Shown in pieces: positions 32,692-43,984 of a stretch of 64,000 nt of DNA (its first letter is position 1; each line of letters starts with the position of its first letter). The DNA is from Breviolum minutum Mf 1.05b.01. Taxonomy: Eukaryota; Sar; Dinophyceae; Suessiales; Symbiodiniaceae. The notes beneath the pieces are model-generated. The model was given only the letters and a program-made list of their open reading frames with translations. It was not told the origin of the DNA and searched no databases. Position numbers and translations under genes: made by a program. The stretch covers positions 62,001 to 126,000 of the forward strand of contig DF239733.1 of assembly GCA_000507305.1 (NCBI GenBank), given 5' to 3'.

Positions 32692-32799
32692 TACTGTTGA
32701 TGGCCGAAATCTGGCAATCACCACCGAAAGGATGTATGAAAGCCTATAAATAATGGGATAAACTACCTGGTTAGCAGGATTTCTGAACCATCAACAGTA
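32692..32799. repeat. Family B element (copy B4)
   Basis: TACTGTTGATGGCCGAAATC ... GATTTCTGAACCATCAACAGTA, with the shared core GATGTATGAAAGCCTATAAA. Confidence 0.88.
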
Positions 32800-33340
32800 T
32801 GAATCATAAGTACAGAATGACTGAGTGAAGACTACTTTATCAGTTGATTGAATCGAACAACTAATTCCAAAAGCTCGAAGTGGCGCATGAAGGAAGCGGC
32901 TGTGATAATATCATCAGGTTTTTGGACTTACAAAGTCTCATACTCTCCAGGGGGAGTATACATGACACCGTGGGTGTTACTCCCGTCTTTTGAGAGATCA
33001 CCATCTTAATTGTTTCGTTTGATTTTTGACGTTTACATCGATCAGAGATTTGAAGCAGAGATTTCAATTGCACAGCTTTTTTTTCCAGCTTTTCTTCAAA
33101 TTTATGTTTCCATGAACCACAACACTCGAACATACTATTGATCTGATAATTCATGCCGTCCCACCAATTAATGCTGAATGTCGATCGGTAAGGCCATGTT
33201 AATCTTCTCTGATCGTTTGGTTTTCGGGAATCCTTTCCGACACTTCTAAGAATTACTGATCATCTGTCAAACTTTTTTCTCTTCTCCCCCGAGTCAAGCG
33301 TTTTCAACGTCCAGTATCAAAAGCCCCCTGCCATCATCAA

Positions 33341-33445
33341 TTGCCCCCGAAAATTAACATGTCACCAGAACATGGACCATTTCGAAAGGAAAATAGTCTT
33401 CCAACCAGCATTTTTTAGGGGACATGCAAGTTTTCGGGGACGTAC
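33341..33445. repeat. Family A element (copy A10)
   Basis: TTGCCCCCGAAAATTAACATGTC and GACATGCAAGTTTTCGGGGACGTAC form the inverted ends. The central AAAGGAAAATAGTCTTCCAACCA is shared with A4. Confidence 0.8.
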
Positions 33446-33609
33446 TTCCGTAGTGATTGTCTTCTTGAAGTTCTCCATGCTGCATCATTCAAGCCTTCAC
33501 ACGTCATTCACCACGTGTTTCATCTCCATTGATTTTGAACTCATTCCGAATCAACAACTTTTTTTTGGATCCCCTCAAAAAAACCACGCACACTTCAACA
33601 AATCGCCAG

Positions 33610-33710
33610 GAGAACTATGATGCTTACAAGCTCAAGTATGGCACTGGCAAAATCCTACGAAAGAAATTGGAGAAGGACTTTGGAATGGCATCTTGGACAG
33701 TAAAAAACAG
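33610..33710 (+). CDS. Exon of an unidentified gene (33 codons)
   Basis: Between aatcgcCAG|G and GTTACG it reads ENYDAYKLKYGTGKILRKKL then EKDFGMASWTVKN. It is basic and helical. It may continue the module 1 protein, since it lies on the same strand between its lid and the next exon chain. No family is recognised. Confidence 0.55.
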
Positions 33711-34037
33711 GTTACGTCCTTAGGTGTTGGTATCTTGGATCAGAGTCAGACTCATAGATCTCACGTTTTGAAACAGGGAACTCTGTCAAGTTCCTAAGTG
33801 TGTCTGAATCTGCAATACAAAAGCTGGATACACATCTCAACATATCTTTTACAGATTCTATATACAGTAGATATTACAATCATATAGTGGGATACGCATA
33901 CACAGGATGCATATGTTTTCTTATTGCATATTCTGGTGTGTGTGTGTGGTTTCTTTGTATACATATATAATTTTACGTGGTTTTAGAATATTTTGTAGGT
34001 TGAGTTGAAAAAACATGTTTAACAGTATACATATACT

Positions 34038-34140
34038 TTACATATATATATATACATATATTGTTTAGTGTATATATAGGGGGGTGACCATATATATATA
34101 TATATATCGTAAATGTATATATATATATATATTATATAAA
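34038..34140. repeat. TA microsatellite cluster
   Basis: Several (TA)n blocks precede family D copy D1. Confidence 0.9.
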
Positions 34141-34148
34141 CTATAATT

Positions 34149-34269
34149 GTAAATTTGTGGTTTGCGTTGGTGGTTTGGATTACGGATATTTGGGATTCCC
34201 TTATGAAAGGGATTGCTACTTAGGGTCACCCTTAGAATCCCAGACCACCAACTCAAACCACCAATTTAC
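34149..34269. repeat. Family D palindromic element (copy D1)
   Basis: GTAAATTTGTGGTTTG... ends ...CAAACCACCAATTTAC. The inner GGTGGTTTGGATTACGG / GAATCCCAGACCACC and the core GGGATTGCTACTTAGGG are shared with D2. Confidence 0.85.
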
Positions 34270-34475
34270 CAGTAGTTGGATATATTATATACATGTATTT
34301 ACATATATTTATATACATGTATATATACATGTATACATATACACATTTGTTCCTGTCCCAACTCCATGAATCTGAACCAACTAGCTGTTCGAATTCGCTC
34401 CACCGAGGCAGCCGTGTGTTCCAAGGAGGTATCGGGACATGGCGAGACATGGCAAAATCTCTGTTTCTTGGCCAG

Positions 34476-34498
34476 CTATGAAAGGAAAACACCCAAAG
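34476..34498 (+). CDS. Doubtful 23-nt micro-exon
   Basis: YERKTPK between cttggcCAG and GTTGGT; the start phase fits the exon ending at 33710. The exon is too short to be sure. Confidence 0.25.
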
Positions 34499-35106
34499 GT
34501 TGGTTGATTTATGTAGCTACAGCAGGGAGTTCTGTTTTTAATGGGCATAGGATGGAAGAGGTTGATTTTTGGTAGGGAGATGAATTTTTATACAACTGAG
34601 GCAGAAAAAGATGCACTCCAAATATTTTTTTGGTTCTGTTTATAGATTGTTGATCTGGAGGTCTGACCTAACATCAAGAGATTTCTGGAGAGACATAAAA
34701 GCCTTGCCATTATATATATATATATTTATATATATGTACATAAATACATACCTAGAACCCAAATGACCCATTTTGTGAAAGATGCAGCCCATAAAATTGA
34801 AGGTCCAAAAGATGTCGATCGTTGGGTTCTGGTATATATATATATAAACATGAAGTTGAGGCAAGCCAATTAAACCAAGAATCAACACCTTAAGTGACAA
34901 CCAATGAACAACTTTGGTCTTCAATAAGTGTTTTTTTGGCCTCAACTTCATGCTTGTTTGGTGGCCACCTCAACTTCATGGCTGTTCAAACCAATTAGAC
35001 CAATGAGGGCTTTGGATCAAATCGTTAACAGAGTTTTGCTTTGCTTTTATGCGAAAATGCCAGCACCGGAGGTTTCATGCGAAATGCGCACGGGTTGGCA
35101 GTTATA

Positions 35107-35340
35107 CGGTATTTATATATATATATATGTCATGTAAATATGTATGTATATATATATATATACACCGTAGTGAAAATAGATCTCCCCAAATGGTGGCGAT
35201 TTGTATGTATATATAATATATGTATGTATATATATACAGTATATACACCGTAGTGAAAATAGATCTCCCCAAATGGTGGCGATTTGTAAGGGGCTATATG
35301 ATAATTCAATACATGGCAGTTGCGCCATCTACTTTCCAAG
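35107..35340. repeat. Family I element with internal 70-bp tandem duplication
   Basis: ACACCGTAGTGAAAATAGAT plus CTCCCCAAATGGTGGCGATTTGTA occurs twice (35162 and 35246), separated by TA repeats. The right part GGCAGTTGCGCCATCTACTT recurs at 54096-54183. Confidence 0.8.
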
Positions 35341-35731
35341 TGGTATTCAGACATAGACACTCTGGCTCTTTTTTTGTTCTGCCGCTTTTTGCTTGTCTCT
35401 ATCTATCTGTATCTATTTATCTATTAAAGTCGTTACGCAGCTTGCGCTCGCACACTTCACGACTTACTTCACATGCCGTTATGTTTTTTAAGACAAAACT
35501 CATGCCTATACATGTCATGCTTTATATAGACATGTCATATCCCTGTTGCTGCATAATGCTGCATCTAGATACCACACAATGTTGTAACTACGTGGTTATT
35601 TGCTGTATGTATATATATATATATATATTACCCAGATATATTGGAATTGGACAAAAAAACGGTGAAAGAAGGATCCCGTTATTTTCACCAATCATGAATT
35701 CATGGTTTATGTTTTTGTTGCCGTTGCTCAG

Positions 35732-35877
35732 ATGATGCACCGCAGCTCAGGCGAAAAAGCACGTGGCTCCTTGAAGATCTTGCAAGGCGGGGAAAGGAAG
35801 GGATCCATAGGGGAAAATCGTGGGGAAGCCAACGGAGGTCAGGATAATGAAGCTTCAGGAAGAGAAAAACGAGCTAA
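35732..35877 (+). CDS. First exon of a six-exon chain: basic, low-complexity linker
   Basis: After acceptor gttgctCAG it reads MMHRSSGEKARGSLKILQGG, continues through a Gly/Glu/Arg-rich stretch and ends SGREKRAK at GTATAA, phase 2. It is likely disordered. It chains in phase to 36035. Confidence 0.6.
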
Positions 35878-36034
35878 GTATAATAGCAATATGTTCCGAA
35901 TGTTGTCATCATGATCATCATATTATTATCACTGTTACTATATGCTGTACTTGGAATGTATACGTACATTCATAATATATATATATATACACGTATACAT
36001 ATTAGATTCCCAAACTCCACTCCACATACTCCAG

Positions 36035-36080
36035 AAGTGGATTCAACGAAAAGGATGAAGCACGAAACACCTACAATTGG
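36035..36080 (+). CDS. Chain exon 2, GA donor
   Basis: SGFNEKDEARNTYNW. Starts in phase 2 (AA + A = Lys) and ends at a GA donor (TGG|GATAAT) in phase 0, matching the next exon. Confidence 0.5.
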
Positions 36081-36607
36081 GATAATTCTTAAAAGATGCT
36101 TTGGAAGTCAAATCGACCGGGGTTCTGATAGTAAACTACAGTAGATCTTTTCAGGAATTGGATGTTTTGGATTCATGTGTGTGTCACCTTACCTTCCACA
36201 GCTGGTTTCATAGGTTTTTTTGTTGTTACAAGATTGATTTGATTATGAAACCATTGACTTATGGTGGAAATATTGAGTGCCATGAGCCCCCAACACCTAC
36301 ATTTTTAGGTAAATAACATGGTTTGTAGGTGGCGAAACCCTTTATTTTTCATGGTTTTGGGGGCTCATGGTGGTTGGTATCCAGATGACCTGTATCCCCA
36401 GGACTCAACAGAAGTCAATGGTGCCAACCCCGTTGTGAATTGTACCACAACCCATAGGTTCATGTATGGTAGATTGCACACATGTGGTTGATTTTTTGTT
36501 GAATATAGGTAGATATACCATACATGGATCCTTTGGGCAATGAATTGTTGTTTTGTTTTGTGAGCTTTTTAAGAGCGGACAGAATGACATCTACCTGTAA
36601 TTACCAG

Positions 36608-36647
36608 ATTCTTGTGGAGAAGCTCCGCGCTTGCCGGAACCATATTA
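36608..36647 (+). CDS. Chain exon 3
   Basis: ILVEKLRACRNHI between attacCAG and GTTAGT; an amphipathic helix. Ends in phase 1 and joins 36859 (A + AA = Lys). Confidence 0.6.
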
Positions 36648-36858
36648 GTTAGTAGGCAAGAGAGCAAGTACGACATTTTTGGACATTTGACAAGAGACTT
36701 CTGGCCCCAACTGTCAGATGCATCAGCAGCATACGTAGATACAACTGTCAACATATTTGCTTTTTACACACTTACACATACCTGCATGAATGGAAGGCAT
36801 AATCTACGTATCCATATTTCCAATAATTTCCTGAGATTTGACTTTTTCAAGAATATAG

Positions 36859-36957
36859 AATTCGTTGCGGAAACCCAGCATGGAGGGAAAAAACTCCCGC
36901 TAGGAGAAGATATCGCTTTGGTGGCTGCCAGCAGGGTATCCAAAGTACCAAACGACT
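36859..36957 (+). CDS. Chain exon 4
   Basis: FVAETQHGGKKLPLGEDIAL then VAASRVSKVPND. The donor GTTGGG in phase 1 fits the next exon (T + GT = Cys). An earlier GTATCC donor at 36936 would break the phase. Confidence 0.6.
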
Positions 36958-37355
36958 GTTGGGTTGGGAACAGAGGAATCCAGTCTTGGGCACCCATGGG
37001 TGATTGAAGAATCACTCATGAGATGTCGTTTTGTTTGAAATTGACATTATTTGCCAAATGAATTTGAATGATCACATTAGTTATTAGTTTCTGTGTATGT
37101 GTATCAGCCCGAATGTCAGTGAGTGGGGAACACCGTGGGTTGACCCCTCCCAAAGAAGTCGAAATTTTCTGCCGGTATTCGGAAGCTCTCAGGAAAATGA
37201 GTGCCAACACCCTGTTAGGTTAGTTTGTCAAAAACATACGTCAAGGTGGTAAGATGTTTTGTTTTTTTCCATGTAGGGACACACCACTTGACCGTGGTTG
37301 ATCCCTTCATGAAACCGATGCAACCGTTTGCTTCCTGTTGACCCAGACATCCCAG

Positions 37356-37455
37356 GTCGCATTTCCGAGAGGCTTCTCAGTTCGTGCCGTAACGACAAGA
37401 AGGCGAAAATCCGCAAATGGAAGATCGGTGACAATCTCTGCAAGGGCTTGATTCA
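37356..37455 (+). CDS. Chain exon 5, Lys/Arg-rich
   Basis: RISERLLSSCRNDKKAKIRK then WKIGDNLCKGLI, between acatccCAG|G and a consensus GTGAGT donor (phase 2). Strongly coding-like; family unknown. Confidence 0.7.
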
Positions 37456-37628
37456 GTGAGTTGCTCCAGTTATGTGTTTTATATTTTCATTGATTTAAAA
37501 TGCAAGTTCGTCAGCTAGACACACTGAGTTGGAAAATATTTCAGCAAACTCTAGCTCTTGGTACTGATCGGATTGGCAGAATTTCCCGTTTGCAAGTCGT
37601 ATGACCTGATGTTTTATGTGTCTTCTAG

Positions 37629-37764
37629 ACCTTCCACAGCCAGAATACAGCAGATTTGCAAAGTTTTAGGGATCAACCAAAAACAGATCCTATATAGAAG
37701 GGGACCAATTACGCTGGCCATGGTGACCACACTGTTCCAAGAAGATGCGCAGGGAAGTGCTTGA
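37629..37764 (+). CDS. Chain exon 6, probable C-terminus with stop
   Basis: After acceptor tcttcTAG, in phase (CA + A = Gln), it reads PSTARIQQICKVLGINQKQI then LYRRGPITLAMVTTLFQEDA and stops at TGA (37762-37764). It is probably the last exon of a gene; an internal GTGACC at 37723 could instead be a donor. The final 11 bases overlap the first unit of the minisatellite. Confidence 0.6.
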
Positions 37765-38444
37765 AACCAGGAGGCCAGTTCTTGGGGAAGGCCTGATGCT
37801 CCTCTCCAAGAACTCGACTCCAGCTGAAAGGCTTTGCTCGTGTGCTTCGAGAAGAAAAGCAAGTGGCAGAAACCTGAGGAGATGCGCAGAGAAGCCTTGA
37901 AACCAGAGACAAGCCATGTCATGGCTTCTTTCAGAGCTTGCTTCCAAATCTAGATGAAGGGCTTTGCTGGTGTGCTCCGAGAAGAAAAACACGTGGCAGA
38001 AACCCGAGGAGATGCGCAGAGAAGCCTTGAAACCAGGAGGCTAGTTCCTGAGACAAGCCATGTCATGGCTTCTTTCAGAACTTGCTTCCAAATGTAGATG
38101 AAGGGCTTTGCTGGTGTGCTCCGAGAAGAAAACACGTGGCAGAAACCCGAGGAGATGCGCAGAGAAGCCTTGAAACCAGGAGGCTAGTTCCTGAGACAAG
38201 CCATGTCATGGCTTCTTTCGGAACTTGCTTCCAAATCAAGATGAAAGTCTTTGCTCCTGTGCTTCGAGAAGAAAAGCAACTGGTAGAAAGCTGAGAAGAT
38301 GGACAGAGAAGGGCTTGAAACCAGGAGACGAGTTCTTGGGGAAGACCTGATGCTCCTCTCCAAGAACTCGACTCCAGCTGAAAGACTTTGCTCGTGCGCT
38401 TCGAACTGAAAAACAAGTGGCAGAATGTTGAGGAAATGGACAGA
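37754..38444. repeat. Minisatellite: five ~130-144-bp units
   Basis: Units start at 37754, 37891, 38021, 38164 and 38308, each opening with GAAG..CTTGAAACCAG and closing with GAGATG..CAGA. Units 1 and 5 share one middle segment (CTTGGGGAAG.CCTGATGCTC). Units 2-4 share another (ACAAGCCATGTCATGGCTTC), itself a small palindrome. It produces repetitive open frames on both strands. Confidence 0.92.
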
Positions 38445-39104
38445 GAAGTGCCATGATGCAAAGGATTTCTCGTTTTAGAGCAAATTATGAATAAGCCAGA
38501 CTTGCTGGAGTGCTACGCTTCCTGCGCTTTGATTTGCTGTTGAGCCTTATGATGTGCATCAGCAAAATAGGGGCAGTACGTTGCGGCGGAGTGGCACTAG
38601 AGTCCTCCTAGAAGCGACGCAGTTTCGGAGGTGTTTGATGCCAAAAGTTTGTGAAAACAAAAAGGGTTTTTGAGGAATGCAGTTTGGGACGGTGGCAAGC
38701 TGGCCACTGAGAAGTTTCAAAAAAGGGAAACTGTTGCGAAGTCTGACATTTACAACCCGGAAATTTAACAGTTAGCCCCTGAAAATAGGCTTCCAACATC
38801 TTCCAATTTTTCAAAGGCGAACTGTTCATTTTCGGGGGTGTATTTTGGACTTTTACATCTGAGAGGTCAGATTCGTGGTGAAATTGACCCAAGGCAGGAC
38901 CCAAAATTTGGAAAACCAACGGCCATGAAAACCCACTGTTGGATTTGAAACTTTTGGTTGCATCTATTTTGGGTTCCAGACATTGGTTTTTAGGGGCGTA
39001 TGTTGATTTTAAGATTTGATATTGATACGTAGCCCTGTCAGTTTGGTACCAGTACTTTTGAAAACACACCCACATGCTCTAAATTTGAACAGCTACCCCA
39101 GCAG
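38445..39104. other. Probable intergenic region
   Basis: No exon is recognised; it holds family A copy A11. If the stop at 37762 is real, this is the spacer before the next gene. Confidence 0.4.
38750..38843. repeat. Family A element (copy A11)
   Basis: TTACAACCCGGAAATTTAACAG and CTGTTCATTTTCGGGGGTGTA; the core CTTCCAACATCTTCCAA is retained. Confidence 0.75.
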
Positions 39105-39156
39105 CCCATGAAACACTATGTTGACAAGATTGGAACTGGGCACTATGGGTCCTCTG
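39105..39156 (+). CDS. Candidate exon, unknown
   Basis: PMKHYVDKIGTGHYGSS between cccaGCAG and GTAATT. The Y..K.GTG pattern faintly resembles the exon at 33610. Phase to the next candidate does not match. Confidence 0.3.
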
Positions 39157-39191
39157 GTAATTGACGAATTTGATGACATCACCTGCGCAAG

Positions 39192-39226
39192 ACCGTGTGC
39201 CTGCGTTGGCTTAACAAACCCAAGAG
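39192..39226 (+). CDS. Candidate exon joined in phase to 40706
   Basis: TVCLRWLNKPK ends AG|GTATTG (phase 2); with the next exon it gives KPK-R-GVCKPSK. The acceptor at 39191 is purine-rich and uncertain. Confidence 0.4.
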
Positions 39227-40705
39227 GTATTGTTCGCCTATCAGGCCTATCATTCAGAAAAGCCTGACTAAAATTGGTTTCACTTTATTGTTCTTATCGG
39301 GCTTTACAAGATCTCCTTGTTTTTTTTCACAACATCAGCTCGTGGAATCCTGCAAAAGGACATGAAGCAATTGGATGAGTTGGCAGCTTCAGCCCTGCAG
39401 GCAGATTTGGGATTGGGATGAAGGTCCTTAGATATCGAAAACCCACCCAGCATGATACCTTCAGAGGTTTTGGGTCTATGGTGTGGTTTCTGGAAATTGG
39501 TATCTGATCCAAAACCCACCTGTTTTTTTTTACATCCAATTTTGGATCAACCGATTTTTCAACCGATTTTCTTTTGATAGGAAGAAACACAGATTTTCTC
39601 TCCAGTCGCCACTGGAAGCAACTGGCCTGGATTTCATATCCCATACTGACATTAGATGTGGTCATACCAATGTAGTTTGTATATAGGGAACCCTTCTGAT
39701 TTCAGGGTAAATGGAGTTGTTGGTGAAGTAATTTTTATTTTCTCATTATCTTTTTGTGATCTAAGAGGACGTCATCTAAGAGATGTTTTGGATGTTTATG
39801 TTTTAGTTGCCTACCTAAGTACAACTAAAGGTAACTGTGGATGTAGAAGTCTTGATTTTCATAGGTTGGCCTTTGGAAACAAACCGGATCCCCAATCAGC
39901 CACATGACAGGCAATTGGTTTAGCTGAATGATGCATCACAACCTCATTTGGCTAAAGTATGCTCGTGGTTGAGCCGAGGATTGTCCCAAAGAAACCAATA
40001 CCATTCATTTGAAGATCAATCATTCCCATATGTTCCAACGTATGGCACTTGCTACCTCATTGGGTCACTGGACATATTACTAGCAACAAAAAACCGCATC
40101 GGATTAGTAGAAATGGCCAGGCAAGTGTTCTTGCCTCTTTTTGGTGGTTTCAAACATGCTTTTCTGTATCATTCCCTATTCTTTCGGGAAGATTACCCCA
40201 TTGACCAGGTGTTGGTGCAGAAAATATGGCTAAACCATGGATATGGAGAATATCAGGTTTCCATACATCTTAGGTGATGCGCTCTTCCAAATGATGGTCG
40301 CTTCTTCTAGATGGTTTGTTCGTTTGAGCTTCACTTCGGCAAGAAAAATTGGTCCATCTGAAACTCAAAAAAAAAACACCGAGCCACCAAAACTCCTCCT
40401 TTAACACTGGCCCTTTGGTGACGTTGGCCGGACCGGCTTTTTGTTTGCCTCCCAAAACCAAGAGTTTAATCCTTTTGGAGACACTAAAAGGGAAGAATAT
40501 TGGAACGATTTGCTTGGATTCGTTGCAGGTGACGTTTTACTTTCTATCATGGGTTCATCACCACTTGGGGACTATTCTTATGTTTTTCCGACCATGGATG
40601 GCTGAACTGAAAGGTTTGGAAGGACCACCCCAACACGTTGGGACGCTGTTGAATTTTCAGGGAAAACAAATCGAATCTGTGTGAATTTCATTTGTGACGT
40701 CCCAG

Positions 40706-40843
40706 AGGCGTCTGCAAACCCTCAAAAGCTATTGAGGATTTTCAAGACAAATCCGGCCCCCACAAAGAGTTCATGACTTTGCAAGGATCCATCAGCAGCC
40801 AGGATGGCATAAATCCAGGCATTACCAAATTCCTACAGACCTT
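40706..40843 (+). CDS. Exon of an unidentified gene, 45 codons
   Basis: After gacgtcCCAG it reads GVCKPSKAIEDFQDKSGPHK then EFMTLQGSISSQDGINPGIT and ends at GTAAAA (phase 2). Composition is protein-like, and the phase fits the exon at 39192. Two other frames are partly open. Function unknown. Confidence 0.5.
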
Positions 40844-40897
40844 GTAAAAATTGGGGGTTGATCACTGACCAGTTCAATTCATCGCTTGTTGCTTCAG

Positions 40898-40932
40898 GCT
40901 GTCAGTGAAGAGTTGGGTTCTCAGTTGCCATG
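40898..40932 (+). CDS. Candidate short exon
   Basis: Between ttgcttCAG|G and GTAGAC one frame reads AVSEELGSQLP and another LSVKSWVLSCH. Only the second fits the phase of the preceding exon. Confidence 0.3.
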
Positions 40933-41078
40933 GTAGACATGAAGCTGGTTTCAGAAAATTAGAGGGAGAAAGCCATTTTGAAAACCCAGCGAAAATGCTA
41001 CTTTGAAAGGCTGGGGATTCTGTATGCTAGATGCTTGGAGGAGTTTGAAGGCGTTTTGGACTGTCCATCTTGTTTCAG

Positions 41079-41188
41079 TACACACCCGAAAACTAACATG
41101 GAACCCCAAAAATGATGGTGTTGAAATATGATTTTCCTTTTCAATGGGATGATTTTCAGGTTCGATCTCAATTTTCAGGGTGCAGTAC
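41079..41188. repeat. Family A element (copy A12)
   Basis: TACACACCCGAAAACTAACATGG at the left. The right arm is rearranged (GATTTTCAGG..ATTTTCAGGGTGCAGTAC), as if the stem was partly duplicated. Confidence 0.75.
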
Positions 41189-41311
41189 GTGTTACACCAT
41201 TTTGTTTCGGCACTTCAAGTATTTGTGAAGCATTTTTTGCTGCTTGTGTGTCGCCAATCTTCAAGTTTCAAGGAACCTCAACTCACCACTTTTGGTGTGA
41301 AGGTATCATTT

Positions 41312-41382
41312 ATGGCTAATCATCCAACCCACGCCTAACGTACCCCCCTGAGAAACAAGGGTTTAATGAGGCCTTATTAAAG
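41312..41382. repeat. Family K half copy (K2)
   Basis: ATGGCTAATCATCCAACCCA ... AACGTACCCCCCTGAGAAAC then AAGGCC-type repeats match the left half of K1. The right arm is lost. Confidence 0.6.
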
Positions 41383-41472
41383 GTAAACCAATGAAATTAA
41401 GATGGAATTGAATTACCATAGTCCTTGTCATAGAAAGGTTCAACTCACCAAGTATCACTAAGCGTCAATCAG

Positions 41473-41569
41473 GTGGCGTTGCCATTCACATTGCCTTTTC
41501 GCAGCAACTTTCGCCTTCCGAGGTCCTGGAAGCTCGTCGCAAAGGCTGCCGGAGACTTTGATTGCATCG
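41473..41569 (+). CDS. Exon with unresolved frame
   Basis: A GC-rich stretch after gtcaatCAG|G is open in all three + frames and on the minus strand. Frames read VALPFTLPFRSNFRLPRSWK, or GVAIHIAFSQQLSPSEVLEA. An exon is likely; its frame cannot be fixed here. Confidence 0.35.
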
Positions 41570-41732
41570 GTACCTTCGAGGCGCACGATCCATGGATTTG
41601 ATCTGAGGATATTTTCCAAGTTAACACGTAAGGGAATCCATTGAATTTATCCTCCAAAATGGTTGGTTTGTGGTGGAAACTTGAAGGGTTTGTGAAAGAT
41701 GATCATCCATTCATGAAGCATGGAATGGAAGT

Positions 41733-41770
41733 ATGGATAGGTGGATGGGTGGATGGTTGGCTGGATGGTT
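41733..41770. repeat. GGATG tandem repeat
   Basis: TGGATAGGTGGATGGGTGGATGGTTGGCTGGATGG, similar to the runs at 20989 and 52580. Confidence 0.7.
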
Positions 41771-42344
41771 TATGATATATGTCAACAAGCAGAATGGTGA
41801 ATTTTGTTTTTGGGTGCTTTTGAAGCATCTGCTTTGATTAATGTGAAGATGGCCCTTCTAATAAACTAAGCATTTATTATGTTCAAGGAAACTATCATTC
41901 AACCCTGTCAATTCATACCAACACCATGACGAAAATGCTTTATGTATCTTTATGTCATGGCAAAAAATCTATCAATTCGTTAAAAAAGAAGGTTTCCCTG
42001 GACCTGTTTGGAACAGTTGTTTTCTCGCTTTCCATTTTCTTGCTCCAAGGATTGGCTACTTGTTGGATGATTTATGTGGATGTCAAACTTAGATGCCGTG
42101 AAATATCCTGAAACCTGTTGAATCCTCAATATTATGAAGGATGTTCGAGGGATTTGGGGAAGTCCTCAGTTCTGGACATACCAATTTTAAGTTGAAAAAC
42201 AATCAGAGAATCCAATCTTAAGATTTCAGACACGAATTGTACTCCAAAATAATTCGTCTCCCGGAAAGCTCGCAACTTGTAATTAGTAGCTAAAACTCCT
42301 TTGCCCTTTTTTTCTTTGGGAAGTTCTTGCACAAAATCTGGATC

Positions 42345-42453
42345 TACCCTCCTGAAAACTAACATGACAGGCTGGAAAATCTACCATTTTAATAGGAAAT
42401 ACATCTTCATTCACGGTCCATTTTCCAGCCTGTCATGTTACTTTTCGCGGGGG
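42345..42453. repeat. Family A element (copy A13), long perfect stem
   Basis: TACCCTCCTGAAAACTAACATG and inner ACAGGCTGGAAAAT return inverted as ATTTTCCAGCCTGTCATGTTA. The central TTTTAATAGGAAATACATC is shared with A7 and A16. Confidence 0.9.
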
Positions 42454-42562
42454 ACTCAACTCACCAGGCCCTTGAGAGTGTGCCCAACCCACCACCTGCA
42501 CCCGTCTATGCACCTTGGAATTTTTAAGAAAAGTTCCGACTGGAAGTAAGCATCCCATACAG

Positions 42563-42679
42563 TACTGTTGATGGCTGGAAATCCCAAACAACCAGCTGGG
42601 ATGTATCAAACCCTGTAAATATTGGGATAAGCTACCAACCTCAACTGGGTAGCAGGTTTTCTGAACCATCAGCAATGTA
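42563..42679. repeat. Family B element (copy B5)
   Basis: TACTGTTGATGGCTGGAAATC ... GGTTTTCTGAACCATCAGCAATGTA; shared core CTGGGATGTATCAAACCCTG. Confidence 0.85.
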
Positions 42680-43154
42680 ATATACCATACATGGATCCTC
42701 TGGGCATGGAACCACCAAAGCTCTTAAGATTCTCATTCCGGGTTTATCAAGTTCAGCAGAGCTTCCTTATGAACTGATAACTGGGCAATTTGGGGTTGAT
42801 CTTCCAAGTATCCAACGTGGATGGATCTGGAAATGTTTTGAAACATCTTCTTGGACCAGGTGGGTCAGGTGTGACACGTGTTATGTGTTTCTTCATTAAT
42901 TGATCAAGAAACGCCATCAACTATGGCGAGGTTTGGGAGTTACGGGTTGTAACTTGTTTGTTTGCAAGATAGTTTCTTAGACAAGTAGATTCTGGCTCTT
43001 AGAGACACTGTATATTGGGAAACATTTAGGGGGGATTCTGGGATGATGTTCCTACAGAGTATTTGTAGGAGGGATACTGTATACATGATGTGACAGACGG
43101 ATGGTTCGTCTATATTTAGACAACATAGTTAGCTCTAAAACATTCTGGTAGAGA

Positions 43155-43157
<3 letters not shown>

Positions 43158-43196
<39 letters not shown>

Positions 43197-43242
43197 GTCA
43201 TCATCTTCATCATCGTCATCGTCATCATTATCATCATTGTCA
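43158..43242. repeat. CAT microsatellite
   Basis: (CAT)n with CGT and CTT variants; the poly-Met frame on the minus strand is an artefact. Confidence 0.95.
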
Positions 43243-43984
43243 TAGGTATGCACACTCAATGAAAAAATAATCACATGTTTGTTGGCTTTACATTATGCAT
43301 ATTTGGTGGAACCGATGGATACCTTGTCACTCTCGTAACCACATGTACGGTCTAGCTGATTTATACTGATCGAAGCAGTCGAATTTCAGCATGTATTATT
43401 CTGGGATGATGTAGGGGATTTCACTTAATCATAACTATCGACAACAATTGGGAGAACACGGAGAATTGGGATACAAGGCTAGGTACGACCCAAAAATAGG
43501 ACGATGAATTTTCGGGATATAAAACCCGCTGAATGGTAAGTTTTTTTTTTTCGATCAGCCTGGTTAGTGCGTGTTGAAACTTTGATGCAGTACTGAGTAC
43601 GTTTTGCAAGAAACAGGTCCAACATGATGAGCATGCAAAAGGTACTCCATGCAAAATGCATATTATTGTTCCAAACATTTAAATACAGCACATTTCAGCA
43701 ACTTGCATCAACAGTCCAGTCTTGAAGGTGTGATACGGCTGCATGCAGAGGCCTTTCCACTCACCACCAGACTTGTATTTCACAATGTACCATATGACAT
43801 TTAGCACCAGTTTCACAGATGAGAAAAATGTGAATTTGAAGCAACTTGTTGTGTACAGGATATCACCAGTTACATTGAGTCATACATTTTAGGAAAACTT
43901 ATCTCACCGATGTATACCCCAACATGATGCTTTGGAAAAAGAGGACAACTGCTTGTGGCAACGGGTCAAACAGGCATGTTCAAT

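Noticed and set aside
37614..38461. Several repetitive minus-strand frames (SATCFSSRSTRAKPFSW type)
   Set aside because: They are open in more than one frame because the unit length of the minisatellite keeps them open. No start, splice or composition support.
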